Assembly (NCBI RefSeq): GCF_007197575.1
Contig: NZ_CP041616.1
Span: forward strand, 806,001 to 870,000
Direction of reading: 5' to 3'
DNA length: 64,000 nt
Source of the DNA: Ornithinimicrobium ciconiae
GTDB taxonomy: Bacteria > Actinomycetota > Actinomycetes > Actinomycetales > Dermatophilaceae
The translations under genes and the position numbers were made by a program. Below are positions 1 through 10,083 of this stretch, piece by piece. The first letter of the stretch is position 1. Every line of letters starts with the position of its first letter. The notes under the pieces were generated by a model. The model had not been told where the DNA came from, searched no databases, and saw nothing but the letters and a program-made list of their open reading frames with translations.

Positions 1-1100
1 TCCTTCCGCTGCTGCTCGTCTGGCTCGCGGTGATGTTCGTGATGGTGCTCGGTGTGCAGAACGGGGTGGAGAAGGCCAACAAGCTCTTCCTGCCGCTGCT
101 GGTGGTCCTGTTCGCCATCCTGGTCGTCCGGGCGCTCTTCCTGGACGGGGCCATGGAGGGTCTCAACGCGCTCTTCACGCCCGACTTCGGGCAGCTGACC
201 AACACCGATGTGTGGTTGGCGGCCTACGGGCAGATCTTCTTCTCGTTGTCGATCGCGTTCGGCATCATGATCACCTACTCCAGCTACCTGCGGCGCAAGT
301 CCGACCTGGCATCGACCGGCCTGGTCGCCGGCTTTGCGAACTCCTCGTTCGAGATCCTGGCCGGTATCGGTGTCTTCGCGACGCTGGGCTTCATGGCTGC
401 CCAGAGCGGAGTCGGCGTCAATGAGCTGGAGGGGATCACCGGCCCGATCCTGAGCTTCGTCACCTTCCCGCAGATCATCTCGATGATGCCCGGCGGCCCG
501 ATCTTCGGCGTCCTGTTCTTCGGCTCCCTGGTGCTGGCCGGCTTCACCTCGATGGTCTCCATCACCCAGGTGGTCGTCGCTGCCGTGCAGGAGAAGTTCG
601 ACCTCGGCCGGGCGGCGGCCTCGGCCCTGATCGTCGGGGTCTGCGGCACCATCTCGATCCTGCTGTTCGCCACGACGACCGGCCTCTACACCCTGGACAC
701 CGTCGACAAGTACATCAACGAGATCGGCATCATCACCTCGGCGATCCTGATGACGGTCATCGTCGCCTGGGGGGTGCGCAAGCTGCCCGAGCTGCGGGCC
801 CACCTCAACCGGGTGTCCGTCTTCCAGGTCGGCATGTGGTGGCACTGGCTCATCGCGGTGGTCGTGCCGATCATGCTCCTGGTGATGCTCGGCTCGACGG
901 GTTACTCGTTGCTGATCGACGGCTACGAGGGCTACCCGACCTGGTATCTCAACCTCATGGGCTGGGGTGCGGTCGGCTTTGCGATCATCTTCGCCCTCGT
1001 CTTCACCGCGCTGCCAGGCCGCCGCGATCGCAGGCACGAGGACGAGCTCTTCGATCCGGACGACCTGCGTGAGGAAGAGGAGAGGGAGGAGGTCCGATGA
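1..1100 (+). CDS. NSS-family sodium-dependent amino-acid transporter (MetP-like), 5' truncated by window edge
   Basis: Integral membrane symporter of the neurotransmitter:sodium symporter family, expected to import a neutral amino acid (methionine or alanine in the MetP branch) with Na+. The frame is open from base 3, so the first transmembrane helices and the Na+-binding motifs lie outside the window. About 365 residues are visible, with the family-typical GVQNGVEKANK stretch, roughly eight hydrophobic segments and a strongly acidic cytoplasmic tail (DELFDPDD, then EEEEREE). The stop overlaps the start of a tiny membrane protein at 1097, the gene pair that defines the MetP/MetS two-subunit type. 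Substrate is inferred from this pairing only. Confidence 0.9.
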   Translation, partial: LPLLLVWLAVMFVMVLGVQNGVEKANKLFLPLLVVLFAILVVRALFLDGAMEGLNALFTPDFGQLTNTDVWLAAYGQIFFSLSIAFGIMITYSSYLRRKSDLASTGLVAGFANSSFEILAGIGVFATLGFMAAQSGVGVNELEGITGPILSFVTFPQIISMMPGGPIFGVLFFGSLVLAGFTSMVSITQVVVAAVQEKFDLGRAAASALIVGVCGTISILLFATTTGLYTLDTVDKYINEIGIITSAILMTVIVAWGVRKLPELRAHLNRVSVFQVGMWWHWLIAVVVPIMLLVMLGSTGYSLLIDGYEGYPTWYLNLMGWGAVGFAIIFALVFTALPGRRDRRHEDELFDPDDLREEEEREEVR

Positions 1101-1252
1101 CCGGCACCGCTATCGCCTTCCTGCTGCTGGCGATCATCATCCTGTGGGGCGGTCTTGCCCTGGCCGTCGTCTACTACGTCCGTTCCGGCGCTGCCGGTGG
1201 ACAGCCACCCCGGGACCGGGAGGGCAACGTCTCCTGGCCCCGCGACACCTGA
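1097..1252 (+). CDS. MetS-like small subunit of NSS transporter (51 aa)
   Basis: A 51-residue protein with one transmembrane helix (residues about 5-26, rich in L, I, V and A, ending in VVYYVR) and a short polar C-terminal tail ending in PRDT. Its ATG lies inside the stop of the transporter gene (ATGA overlap) and is preceded by a purine-rich GAGGGAGGAGG stretch, so translation is coupled. Small single-helix partners in this position are known for Corynebacterium MetP/MetS, where the small subunit is needed for transport. The gene is below usual ORF length cut-offs and easy to miss. Size, topology and position support the call; sequence identity to MetS could not be checked. Confidence 0.82.
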   Translation: MTGTAIAFLLLAIIILWGGLALAVVYYVRSGAAGGQPPRDREGNVSWPRDT

Positions 1253-1269
1253 CGACCCGGCTCCCGGCG

Positions 1270-1761
1270 TCAGCCGCGCCTGCCGAACCACTTCTTGCGC
1301 GACGACTCGGGCTCGAAGCCTGGCTGAGACGTGGTTGCGGTGGCGGTCCCGCCGTCCTTGCCCGGGGCTGTCGGTTCCCGGAACGCGATGATCCGGCGCT
1401 GCAACGCGTCTCGCTCGCCCCACGTCATCCACGGCTCCGCGATCACCTGCTCCAGGATCGCCACCGCCTCCGACGTCCGGCCCCGACCGGCGAGCCAGTC
1501 TGACTTCCCGGCCCTGGCCAGGGCGCGCATCAGTGGCTGTTCCAGCGCGATCGCCTGATCGAAGTAACTCTCCGCCTCGTCGTCGCGACCGGCCGCCGAG
1601 ACAGTCAGGGCCAGGTTGTGCACCAGCACGGCACGATCGATCTGCGGCAGTTCCGCTCTCCCGAGCAACTCGTGCCAGCCGGCCTCGGCCGCTGCGAAGT
1701 CCCCGCGGTCGAAGGCCTCGGACAGCTCGATGCAGCGCAGACGGTATTCCTCGTGGTCCAT
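1270..1761 (-). CDS. TPR-like repeat protein
   Basis: A 163-residue soluble protein with alternating helices of tetratricopeptide type. Examples are AFDRGDFAAAEAGWHELL (residues about 16-33), LVHNLALTVSAAGRDDEAES (about 46-65) and a third unit around ALARAGKSDWLAGRGRTSEA. The C-terminus is a basic tail, SSRKKWFGRRG. No catalytic motif is visible, so a protein-binding role is inferred. It converges on the MetS-like gene with only 17 bp between them. The start ATG has a CACTAT box 6 nt upstream, resembling a leaderless promoter but with C instead of T at the first position. Confidence 0.7.
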   Translation of the reverse strand: MDHEEYRLRCIELSEAFDRGDFAAAEAGWHELLGRAELPQIDRAVLVHNLALTVSAAGRDDEAESYFDQAIALEQPLMRALARAGKSDWLAGRGRTSEAVAILEQVIAEPWMTWGERDALQRRIIAFREPTAPGKDGGTATATTSQPGFEPESSRKKWFGRRG

Positions 1762-1862
1762 GCCCCTATAGTGCCCGCGCTTGCCTCACCGTGGGTGCCT
1801 GCCGGGTCGCGGCGTCGTGCGTCGCCAGTGCGCGACGAGGCGGTAGCCGTGGTGCTGGGACG

Positions 1863-3875
1863 TCAGGTGCTCGGCGGAGGAGTGCTCGTCGGGGCCGAGG
1901 AATCGGCTTCGGGGTACTTGCTGCGGTAATAGCCAACGATCATGTCGACGACCTGCGCATACGTCACGGTGCCAGTGTTGATCACCAGGTCGTAGTACTC
2001 GTCGGTGTGCGGGTCCCACTGATAGAGGTTGCGGGACATCTCGGCCCGCACGCGGTCCTCGACAGCAATCCGTCGCTCGGCCTCGGCAGCGCTCAGCCCC
2101 GTCTTGGACATCACCCGTTCGATGCGCTTTTCGATGGGTGCGGTCAGCCGCACGTGCAGCGAGCCGACAGCACGACCGAGCACCAGGGCCCCGTTGCGGC
2201 CCGCGATGACGGCACCGTTCTCGGCGAGTTTCAACAGCTCCCGGCGGTTCGTTTCGGCGACCACGTGGTCCTCGGCAAAGTCAATCGCCCTGGCCATGTC
2301 CGCGTCCTGCGTGCCGGTGTAGGAGACGGCTCGCAGCCAGCGGTCGAAGGCGGTGTCGGAGGTCAGGGCATGGGTGGTGACCCCGGCCACCTGGTCGGAG
2401 CTGAACTTCTGAGCCACGTACTTGACCCCGAGCTTCTCGGCCACCGCGGGGCCGATGTCTGTGGCCCCGGCGCCCTCTCGCTCAAAGATGGTGACCACCG
2501 GCAGGGTTCCCCGGGAGCGTGGGCGCAGCAGCAGGTCGCGGGTGTCGCCGAGCTCCTCGGACCGCACCCGCGAGGAGTCAACTCCGAAGGTGCTGCTGAT
2601 CGCGCCCTCGGAGCGTCGGACGTTGAGGTCGCGCACGATGGCCCGGTGGGTGTCGACGTTGAGGGTGTACCAGATCATCACCACGCCAGCCAGGACCGCG
2701 ATGCCGGCAGGCACCAGGCCGGTGGCCAGGCGGATGCCCTGCTGCGCCGTCGCGTCCTGCACATCGGCCTGGGCGGCGTAGCCGTAGGCGCCGATGAGCG
2801 CGGCTCCGGCCCAGCCCCCGACGCCCTGACCGACCTTGCGGATGAAGGACAGGATCGAGTAGGAGCCGCCCTCCGCGCGCACCCCGGTCTTCCACTCGCC
2901 ATAGTCGACGGTGTCAGCCTGCATCGAGAACATGAGGGCGTTGGTGCCGCCCGTGCCGACGCCGAAAGCGAGCCAGGCAACGATCGCCATCGGCAGACTT
3001 CCCGAGGGCACGAGGTAGATCAGGACGAACGCCAGGACCGTGATCGCCGCGGCTCCGATATAGCCGTTGCGCTTGCCGTAGCGGGTGGTGATCCCCGGGA
3101 CCAGGGAGGCGATGAGCACTGTGCCGACGGCCTGGGCCAGCGTCAAGAATGTGTACCACCCGGCGTTGCCCAGGATGTAGCGCGCGTAATACATCGCCAC
3201 CGCATTCATCATGAACATCGAGGCGAGCAGGAAGAATGCGGCGAGGCACAGGACGAGGAGCGGCTGGTTCTTGCGGATCATCCTCAGGGTGCGCTTCAGG
3301 GAGATCGGGGTCGCGCTGCGTGGGACGACCTCCTTCGTGTTCTTGAAGCAGATCAGATAGAGCACAACCGCAACCAGTCCCAGTGCCGCCGTGGTCAGGG
3401 TGAACTGGAGCCGCACACCGTCGCCGGTGGTGTCCTGGAACTGCGGAGCGACCACCGCTGACAGCGCGACACCGCTCAGCGAGGCCGCGATGGAACGTGC
3501 TCCCGACAGCTTCGAACGGTCAACCGGGTCCTGCGTCATCGCCGAGGCGAGCGAACCATACGGGATGTTGACGAAGGAGTAGGCCAGCTGGAAGATCGCG
3601 TCCAGCAGGAAGATCCAAGCGATGGTGAGCGCGGGGCTGAGACCGGCCGGCACGCTGAACAGCAGGACGAAGACGATCGCCAGAGGAGTGCTGCCAAAGA
3701 GCAGCCACGGACGCAATCGGCCCCAGCGGGTGTTGGTGCGGTCCACGGTCTGGCCGGCGATCAGATCGGCGACGCCCGCCCAGATCTTGGTGACACCGTA
3801 GATGGTGCCCGCGACCCCGGCCGAAACCCCCGCGATGTCGGTCATATAGACCATGAGGAACATCGACGTCATCAT
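1863..3875 (-). CDS. GPH-family sugar:cation symporter fused to a cytidylate kinase-like domain
   Basis: Residues about 1-415 form an MFS fold of the glycoside-pentoside-hexuronide:cation symporter (MelB) type, with the signature DYGEWKTGVRAEG at 324-336. Residues about 455-650 match the cytidylate kinase-like family (Cytidylate_kin2). They begin with the degenerate nucleotide-binding stretch TIFEREGAGATDIG and include GAVIAGRNGALVLG (554-567) and VEDRVRAEMSR (605-615). A Pro/Thr/Ser tail ends the protein. The transporter part should import a glycoside with H+ or Na+; the role of the kinase-like part is unknown. The ATG at 3875 is internal to the first helix. The natural start, with a strong RBS, is at 3968, but an in-frame TAA lies at codon 20 (see next feature), so the gene may be inactive or re-initiate. 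Confidence 0.82.
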   Translation of the reverse strand: MMTSMFLMVYMTDIAGVSAGVAGTIYGVTKIWAGVADLIAGQTVDRTNTRWGRLRPWLLFGSTPLAIVFVLLFSVPAGLSPALTIAWIFLLDAIFQLAYSFVNIPYGSLASAMTQDPVDRSKLSGARSIAASLSGVALSAVVAPQFQDTTGDGVRLQFTLTTAALGLVAVVLYLICFKNTKEVVPRSATPISLKRTLRMIRKNQPLLVLCLAAFFLLASMFMMNAVAMYYARYILGNAGWYTFLTLAQAVGTVLIASLVPGITTRYGKRNGYIGAAAITVLAFVLIYLVPSGSLPMAIVAWLAFGVGTGGTNALMFSMQADTVDYGEWKTGVRAEGGSYSILSFIRKVGQGVGGWAGAALIGAYGYAAQADVQDATAQQGIRLATGLVPAGIAVLAGVVMIWYTLNVDTHRAIVRDLNVRRSEGAISSTFGVDSSRVRSEELGDTRDLLLRPRSRGTLPVVTIFEREGAGATDIGPAVAEKLGVKYVAQKFSSDQVAGVTTHALTSDTAFDRWLRAVSYTGTQDADMARAIDFAEDHVVAETNRRELLKLAENGAVIAGRNGALVLGRAVGSLHVRLTAPIEKRIERVMSKTGLSAAEAERRIAVEDRVRAEMSRNLYQWDPHTDEYYDLVINTGTVTYAQVVDMIVGYYRSKYPEADSSAPTSTPPPST

Positions 3876-3908
3876 GAACGTCAGGTTGTTGGCGACGTCG
3901 CCCAGCGA

Positions 3909-3968
3909 TTAAGAGAAGACCTGCCGACCCGAGAGCGTCCCACTGTCCGTGGCTCGCTTCTTCGCCAT
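3909..3968 (-). other. 5' segment of the GPH symporter gene ending in an in-frame TAA
   Basis: An ATG at 3968 preceded by GGGGAGGAG with ideal spacing starts MAKKRATDSG..., followed by VFS, then TAA (3911-3909), then SLGDVANNLTF in the same frame directly into the symporter. In this family an aromatic residue, usually Tyr, sits at that place (F-S-Y-x-x-G-D). One base change, TAT or TAC to TAA, therefore explains the stop. Either the gene is a recent nonsense pseudogene, or translation restarts at 3875, or the base is an assembly error. Frame and motif are directly visible; the cause is inference. Confidence 0.85.
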
Positions 3969-4128
3969 GATCGCTCCTCCCCAGACGCGTGAGCGCCAGG
4001 AATCAGACTGTTCGCTCGACTATAGGAGAGAAAGGCACGCGGGGGCTGAACAGGTGGGTTCCCGCTCGATCACCAGGTCTTGCGTGGATCGATGCCCGGG
4101 CCGGGGGCCGGTGCAGCACAATGGAGCG

Positions 4129-4992
4129 ATGGCACGTGTGACCAAGTCCTGGCGGGTGACCCGACTCGGACGTGACGGGGCTACCCGGGTGCGTGCCGAC
4201 ACGCTCGCTGGCGAGGAGCCCCTGGAGATCCGCCTCGACGGCCGCTCGTTCAGCGTCACCATGCGCACACCGGGCCACGACTTCGAGATGGCAGCCGGCT
4301 TCCTGATCAGCGAGGGCGTGGTCGTCGACCGGGAGCAGATCCGGTCCATGGACTATCGCGCGGCGATTGCGGCCACCGGCGAGCGCGACTACAACATCGT
4401 CGATGTGCGGCTGGCACCAGGCGTGCCGCAGCCGGACGTGTCACTGGAGCGGCACGTCTACACCTCGAGCAGTTGTGGGGTGTGCGGCACCGCCTCCATC
4501 GAGGCAGTGCGCAAGTCCTCCCCGTATGACGTCAGCCAGGACTGCCTGGCCCTTCCCCTGGAGACCCTGCTGGGACTGCCGGAGCAGCTCCGCACCCAGC
4601 AGGCGGTCTTTGATCGCACGGGCGGGGTGCACGCGGCCGGGTTGTTCAGCGACGGGGAGCTGGTGTGTCTGCGCGAGGACGTGGGCCGGCACAACGCTGT
4701 CGACAAGGTGGTGGGGTGGGCACTGCTGGAGGACCGCCTGCCGCTGGCCGGCACGGTGCTGCAGGTCTCCGGCCGGGCCTCCTTCGAGCTCGTCCAGAAG
4801 GCCGCGATGGCGGGGATCCCGGTGCTCTCGGCGGTCTCGGCGCCGTCAGCGCTCGCGGTGGAGCTGGGCGCGGACCTCGGGGTGACCGTGATCGGCTTCA
4901 ACAGGGGTGAGACGCTCAATGTCTATACCCGTCCCGACCGCGTCATCGTCCTGGCGGCGGAGCCTGGGCAGGAAGGTGTGTCGCGTGCTTGA
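4129..4992 (+). CDS. fdhD: FdhD sulfurtransferase / formate dehydrogenase accessory protein
   Basis: A 287-residue cytoplasmic protein that passes sulfur from a cysteine desulfurase to the molybdenum cofactor of formate dehydrogenase. It carries the essential CxxC loop as SSSCGVCG, with Cys116 and Cys119 counted from the chosen start, plus TGGVHAAGLF and CLREDVGRHNAVDK, both hallmarks of the family. The ATG at 4129 gives the usual family length. The frame stays open 60 codons further upstream, but that extension looks non-coding. CACAAT lies 6 nt before the ATG and could be the -10 of a leaderless message. It overlaps the Crp-type regulator downstream. No formate dehydrogenase gene is in the window. 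Confidence 0.95.
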   Translation: MARVTKSWRVTRLGRDGATRVRADTLAGEEPLEIRLDGRSFSVTMRTPGHDFEMAAGFLISEGVVVDREQIRSMDYRAAIAATGERDYNIVDVRLAPGVPQPDVSLERHVYTSSSCGVCGTASIEAVRKSSPYDVSQDCLALPLETLLGLPEQLRTQQAVFDRTGGVHAAGLFSDGELVCLREDVGRHNAVDKVVGWALLEDRLPLAGTVLQVSGRASFELVQKAAMAGIPVLSAVSAPSALAVELGADLGVTVIGFNRGETLNVYTRPDRVIVLAAEPGQEGVSRA

Positions 4993-5689
4993 GATCACCG
5001 ACGTGACAGAGCCCTCCGACGACCTGTGCGTGGCCCGCGTGCCGCTCTTTCAGGCGCTCACCCACGAGGAGCAGGTGGCGGTCGCCGGGCTGGCCCGGCC
5101 GGTCCGCGTCGCCCGGGGTGATCGGATCTACTCCGCCGGGGACGACGTGTCGCAGCTGATGGTGGTGCACACCGGCCTGTTGAAGATCAGCCGGATCTCG
5201 GTCGACGGCCAGGAACAGATCATCCGGGTGCTCGAGCCGGGAGAGTTCGTGGGGGAGTCGGCCTTCCTCAACGGCGGACGCCCGGATCACTACGCGACGG
5301 CGCTGGAGGCGGGCAGCATGTGCGTCTTCCGTCACCAGGATGTCGGCCAGCTCATCACGCGGCACCCGAGCATCGGTCTGCGGATGCTGCAGGGGGTCAG
5401 CCGTCGGCTCGAGCAGACCGAGGAACGCCTGGCCGCAGCGACCTCCGTGGAGGTCGGGGGTCGACTGGCCCGCTATCTGGTGGACCTGCCCGCCCATCAC
5501 GAGCCGGACGGCGCCATGACGTTGCGCCTGCCGTTGGCCAAGAAGGACATCGCCTCACTGCTGGACACCACGCCCGAGTCGTTGAGCCGACAGCTGCGGC
5601 GTCTGCAGGACGCCGGAGTGATTGAGCAACACGGCCCCCGCACCGTGCGGCTACTTGACCTGGACCGGCTGCTGTCGCTGGCGGACTGA
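4985..5689 (+). CDS. Crp/Fnr-family transcriptional regulator
   Basis: A 234-residue DNA-binding protein: a cyclic-nucleotide-binding-type beta barrel at about residues 20-130 (GDRIYSAGDDVSQLMVVHTG, then PGEFVGESAF), a long dimerisation helix, and a winged helix at about 180-225 (AKKDIASLLDTTPESLSRQL). The N-terminal four-cysteine cluster of oxygen-sensing FNR is absent, so it does not look like an Fe-S sensor. The GTG at 4985 has GGAAGG 8 nt upstream and overlaps the fdhD stop; a GTG at 4976 is an alternative. Coupling to fdhD suggests control of anaerobic or formate metabolism, which is inference. Confidence 0.88.
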   Translation: MLEITDVTEPSDDLCVARVPLFQALTHEEQVAVAGLARPVRVARGDRIYSAGDDVSQLMVVHTGLLKISRISVDGQEQIIRVLEPGEFVGESAFLNGGRPDHYATALEAGSMCVFRHQDVGQLITRHPSIGLRMLQGVSRRLEQTEERLAAATSVEVGGRLARYLVDLPAHHEPDGAMTLRLPLAKKDIASLLDTTPESLSRQLRRLQDAGVIEQHGPRTVRLLDLDRLLSLAD

Positions 5690-5754
5690 TACGAGCTGCC
5701 GGTCGACCGGGAAGACCACCGGGTCTTCGGACCGTGCGGTGGCAGGATCGGGGG

Positions 5755-6984
5755 GTGCGGTGGACAGCGAGGGCTCCGGTGACCTGGCCGAGTGGGCAGG
5801 GGTGGCAGGCGTGGTGGACCCACGTGATGACCGATGAGGTGGGGTTGGGGCAAACCCTGGAGGAGGCCGAGGACGCGAGGCACGGGTTCGCGGACAGTGA
5901 CGACCTCACGCTGGTGTCGGGGCAGCACCTGCGCCCGGGAGCGATCTATCACTGGATCCCGCCGGAGGGCTTTGCGCGGGGCCGGGCCGGCGGAGGCATC
6001 GGCGGGCGCACGGGGCGACGCGATGTCTTTGCGGAGTATCACGAGAGCGCCGATCCACAGCGACGCGTGGAGCTGCACCTGGACAGCCTGGAGAGCTGCC
6101 GGTCGCTGAGCGCCACCAGCACGCTCAAGCACCTTGCGGTCACGGCCGGGTTCCGGCCCGAACGGGACCAGTTGCTGGACGTCGAGATCACGCTCGATTG
6201 GCTCCTGCTGAGGCTGCGAGCGCGGGTCGTCCCTGCCGAGGCCGGCGAACAGCTCCGGGTGAGTTTGCGGGTGGTGGGCAGGGGCCTCTGGAAGCCGGTG
6301 GTTGCGCCGCTGCTGGTGCCGCTGTCGATCCCCCTTCGGCACCTGCTCACCAGCGAGACGGAGCAGGTCGCGGACCGGCTCAGCCACCTGGACGAGGACC
6401 CCAGGGGCGACGGGGCCCCCGAGCGGGAACTGGAGCGGATCCGGGTGGGTGCTGAATTGATCAGGACCCGGTTGCACGAGGTGGTCAGCGCGGTCGACGC
6501 CCGACCCTGGTGGACGGGGCGTGGCACGAGGGCACTGGCGGAAGCCTTCGATGCGCTCCCAGCAGTCGGTGCGGCGTGGCCGCCCGTGACTCCTGCCGTG
6601 ACCTTCGGCGACAGCGGACGGTGGTGGGACGAGGAGAAGTGGATCTTTGACCTGCTCGTCAGCTCAGATCCGTGGCGACGCCGCAGGCACGAGATGGTGG
6701 ACCAGCAGGTCGACCTGTGGCTGAGCCAGCAGCAGACGATGATCGAGCACCGGGAGCAGATGGCGGCCAAGCACGCGGCCGACGAGGTCCCCACAGGTGA
6801 CGTCGCTGCCACTGCGGCCGAGCTCGAGGAGATGCTCGACCTGTCCTGGCTGGCCAGCCCGTGGTCCATGATCCGGTTTCTGGCCCGGAAAGCCACCGAG
6901 GAGTCGCCGGACCCGGACCTGCCCCCGCTGGAGACCGACGAGGACGCCCGCACGTTCGTCACCTCGATGCTCAAGGACCTCTGA
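5755..6984 (+). CDS. uncharacterised protein (about 409 aa)
   Basis: I do not recognise this family. The protein has no signal peptide. A hydrophobic amphipathic patch near the middle (GLWKPVVAPLLVPLSIPLRH) may touch a membrane but is proline-rich and short. The C-terminal third is highly charged and Trp-rich (RWWDEEKWIFDLL, DLWLSQQQTMIEH) and probably helical. Residues about 85-130 (VELHLDSLES and following) look like a beta-rich segment. The start is uncertain: GTG 5755 or ATG 5827, neither with a convincing ribosome site. It stands alone between the Crp-type regulator and a convergent lipoprotein gene. Codon use is normal for the window, so the gene is probably real. Confidence 0.65.
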   Translation: MRWTARAPVTWPSGQGWQAWWTHVMTDEVGLGQTLEEAEDARHGFADSDDLTLVSGQHLRPGAIYHWIPPEGFARGRAGGGIGGRTGRRDVFAEYHESADPQRRVELHLDSLESCRSLSATSTLKHLAVTAGFRPERDQLLDVEITLDWLLLRLRARVVPAEAGEQLRVSLRVVGRGLWKPVVAPLLVPLSIPLRHLLTSETEQVADRLSHLDEDPRGDGAPERELERIRVGAELIRTRLHEVVSAVDARPWWTGRGTRALAEAFDALPAVGAAWPPVTPAVTFGDSGRWWDEEKWIFDLLVSSDPWRRRRHEMVDQQVDLWLSQQQTMIEHREQMAAKHAADEVPTGDVAATAAELEEMLDLSWLASPWSMIRFLARKATEESPDPDLPPLETDEDARTFVTSMLKDL

Positions 6985-7024
6985 ACAGGTTCCGGGTCGG
7001 CGATCGGTCCGGGCCGGTGCCGCC

Positions 7025-7849
7025 CTACTCGACGAACACGACCGAGGTGATGGCGTGCGGCTGTGCGTCCTCGGCGGCGGCCACCGCGATCGTGAGCTGC
7101 AGCTCGCCACCCTCCTGGAAGGGCACGGTCACCAGGGCCTCGCCGTCACCGGCGTCCGACACATCGATCATCCCGTAGGTCAGGTGGCTCCACAGCTCGG
7201 TGCTCGCGAAGCCGTCGACGGGCCCGAGACGCAGGGCGAACTCGGTGTCGTCCGTGCCGACGGCGCTCAGGAAGGCCTGCGCATAGTCGTCGACGGTGTC
7301 CGGGACCGGGTAGTCGCCCAGCGAGTAGTCCGCCATCAGGACGGCTCGCTCGCCACCGGCCTCGACGATCGCGTTGTCCACCGAGATCGTGAGGAGCTGG
7401 TTGTCCGCGGTCCGATAGTGCACCATCGTCCCGGAAATCTCCGCTCCGTCCACCGGCTCGTTGGACACGTGGAGCCACTCGGCCCCGCCCCAGGGGGTGA
7501 ACCCCGCCAGGGCGTGGATCGCGTCGTCGGTCGCGAACTGTTCCATCTCGGCGGGGTCGCCGCCGCGCCAGGCCTGGATAAAGGCATCGGCGTATGCCGT
7601 GGCGCTGGTCGGTAGGTCCCCGTCAGGTTGATCCTCGGTCGCGGTGGGTGCCTGCGTGGTCGGGTCAGCTGGCTCGGTGGGCTCAGCGGACTCAGACGGC
7701 GTCCCCGTGGTCGGCTCTGCGGGCTCGCTCGATGCGGTAGGCGCAGTGGGCCCAGGGTCCGTGCTTGGTGCCTCGTCGGCGCCACAACCACCGAGTGCGA
7801 CCATCAGTGCTGCCCCACTGAGCAGTGTGCTCATCCGTCTGATCTTCAT
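7025..7849 (-). CDS. secreted lipoprotein with Thr/Pro/Glu-rich linker
   Basis: A 274-residue protein with a lipoprotein signal peptide (KIRR, hydrophobic core, lipobox ALGGC at about residue 23). A low-complexity linker of T, P, S, E and A follows (about 25-80). The extracellular part has two similar alpha+beta units, each starting with an AYADAF or DYAQAF helix, like NTF2/SnoaL-type folds, but no family is certain. The ATG at 7849 has GGGGAGG at good spacing; the longer open frame upstream is rejected because it would bury the signal peptide. Two copies of a 24-bp repeat lie 67 bp upstream. Confidence 0.8.
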   Translation of the reverse strand: MKIRRMSTLLSGAALMVALGGCGADEAPSTDPGPTAPTASSEPAEPTTGTPSESAEPTEPADPTTQAPTATEDQPDGDLPTSATAYADAFIQAWRGGDPAEMEQFATDDAIHALAGFTPWGGAEWLHVSNEPVDGAEISGTMVHYRTADNQLLTISVDNAIVEAGGERAVLMADYSLGDYPVPDTVDDYAQAFLSAVGTDDTEFALRLGPVDGFASTELWSHLTYGMIDVSDAGDGEALVTVPFQEGGELQLTIAVAAAEDAQPHAITSVVFVE

Positions 7850-7915
7850 GCTGCCTCCCCGCTCTCCCGTGGGCCGCCCTGGCCCCCTCACCTTGGGAGA
7901 CGCGATGGGACCCGC

Positions 7916-10056
<2,141 letters not shown>

Positions 10057-10083
10057 GTTTTCGGCCAGACCGGCGGGCACGAC

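Noticed and set aside
1533..3461. 642-codon plus-strand frame opposite the GPH/kinase fusion
   Set aside because: Antisense shadow; the minus strand encodes recognisable transporter and kinase-like motifs over its whole length.
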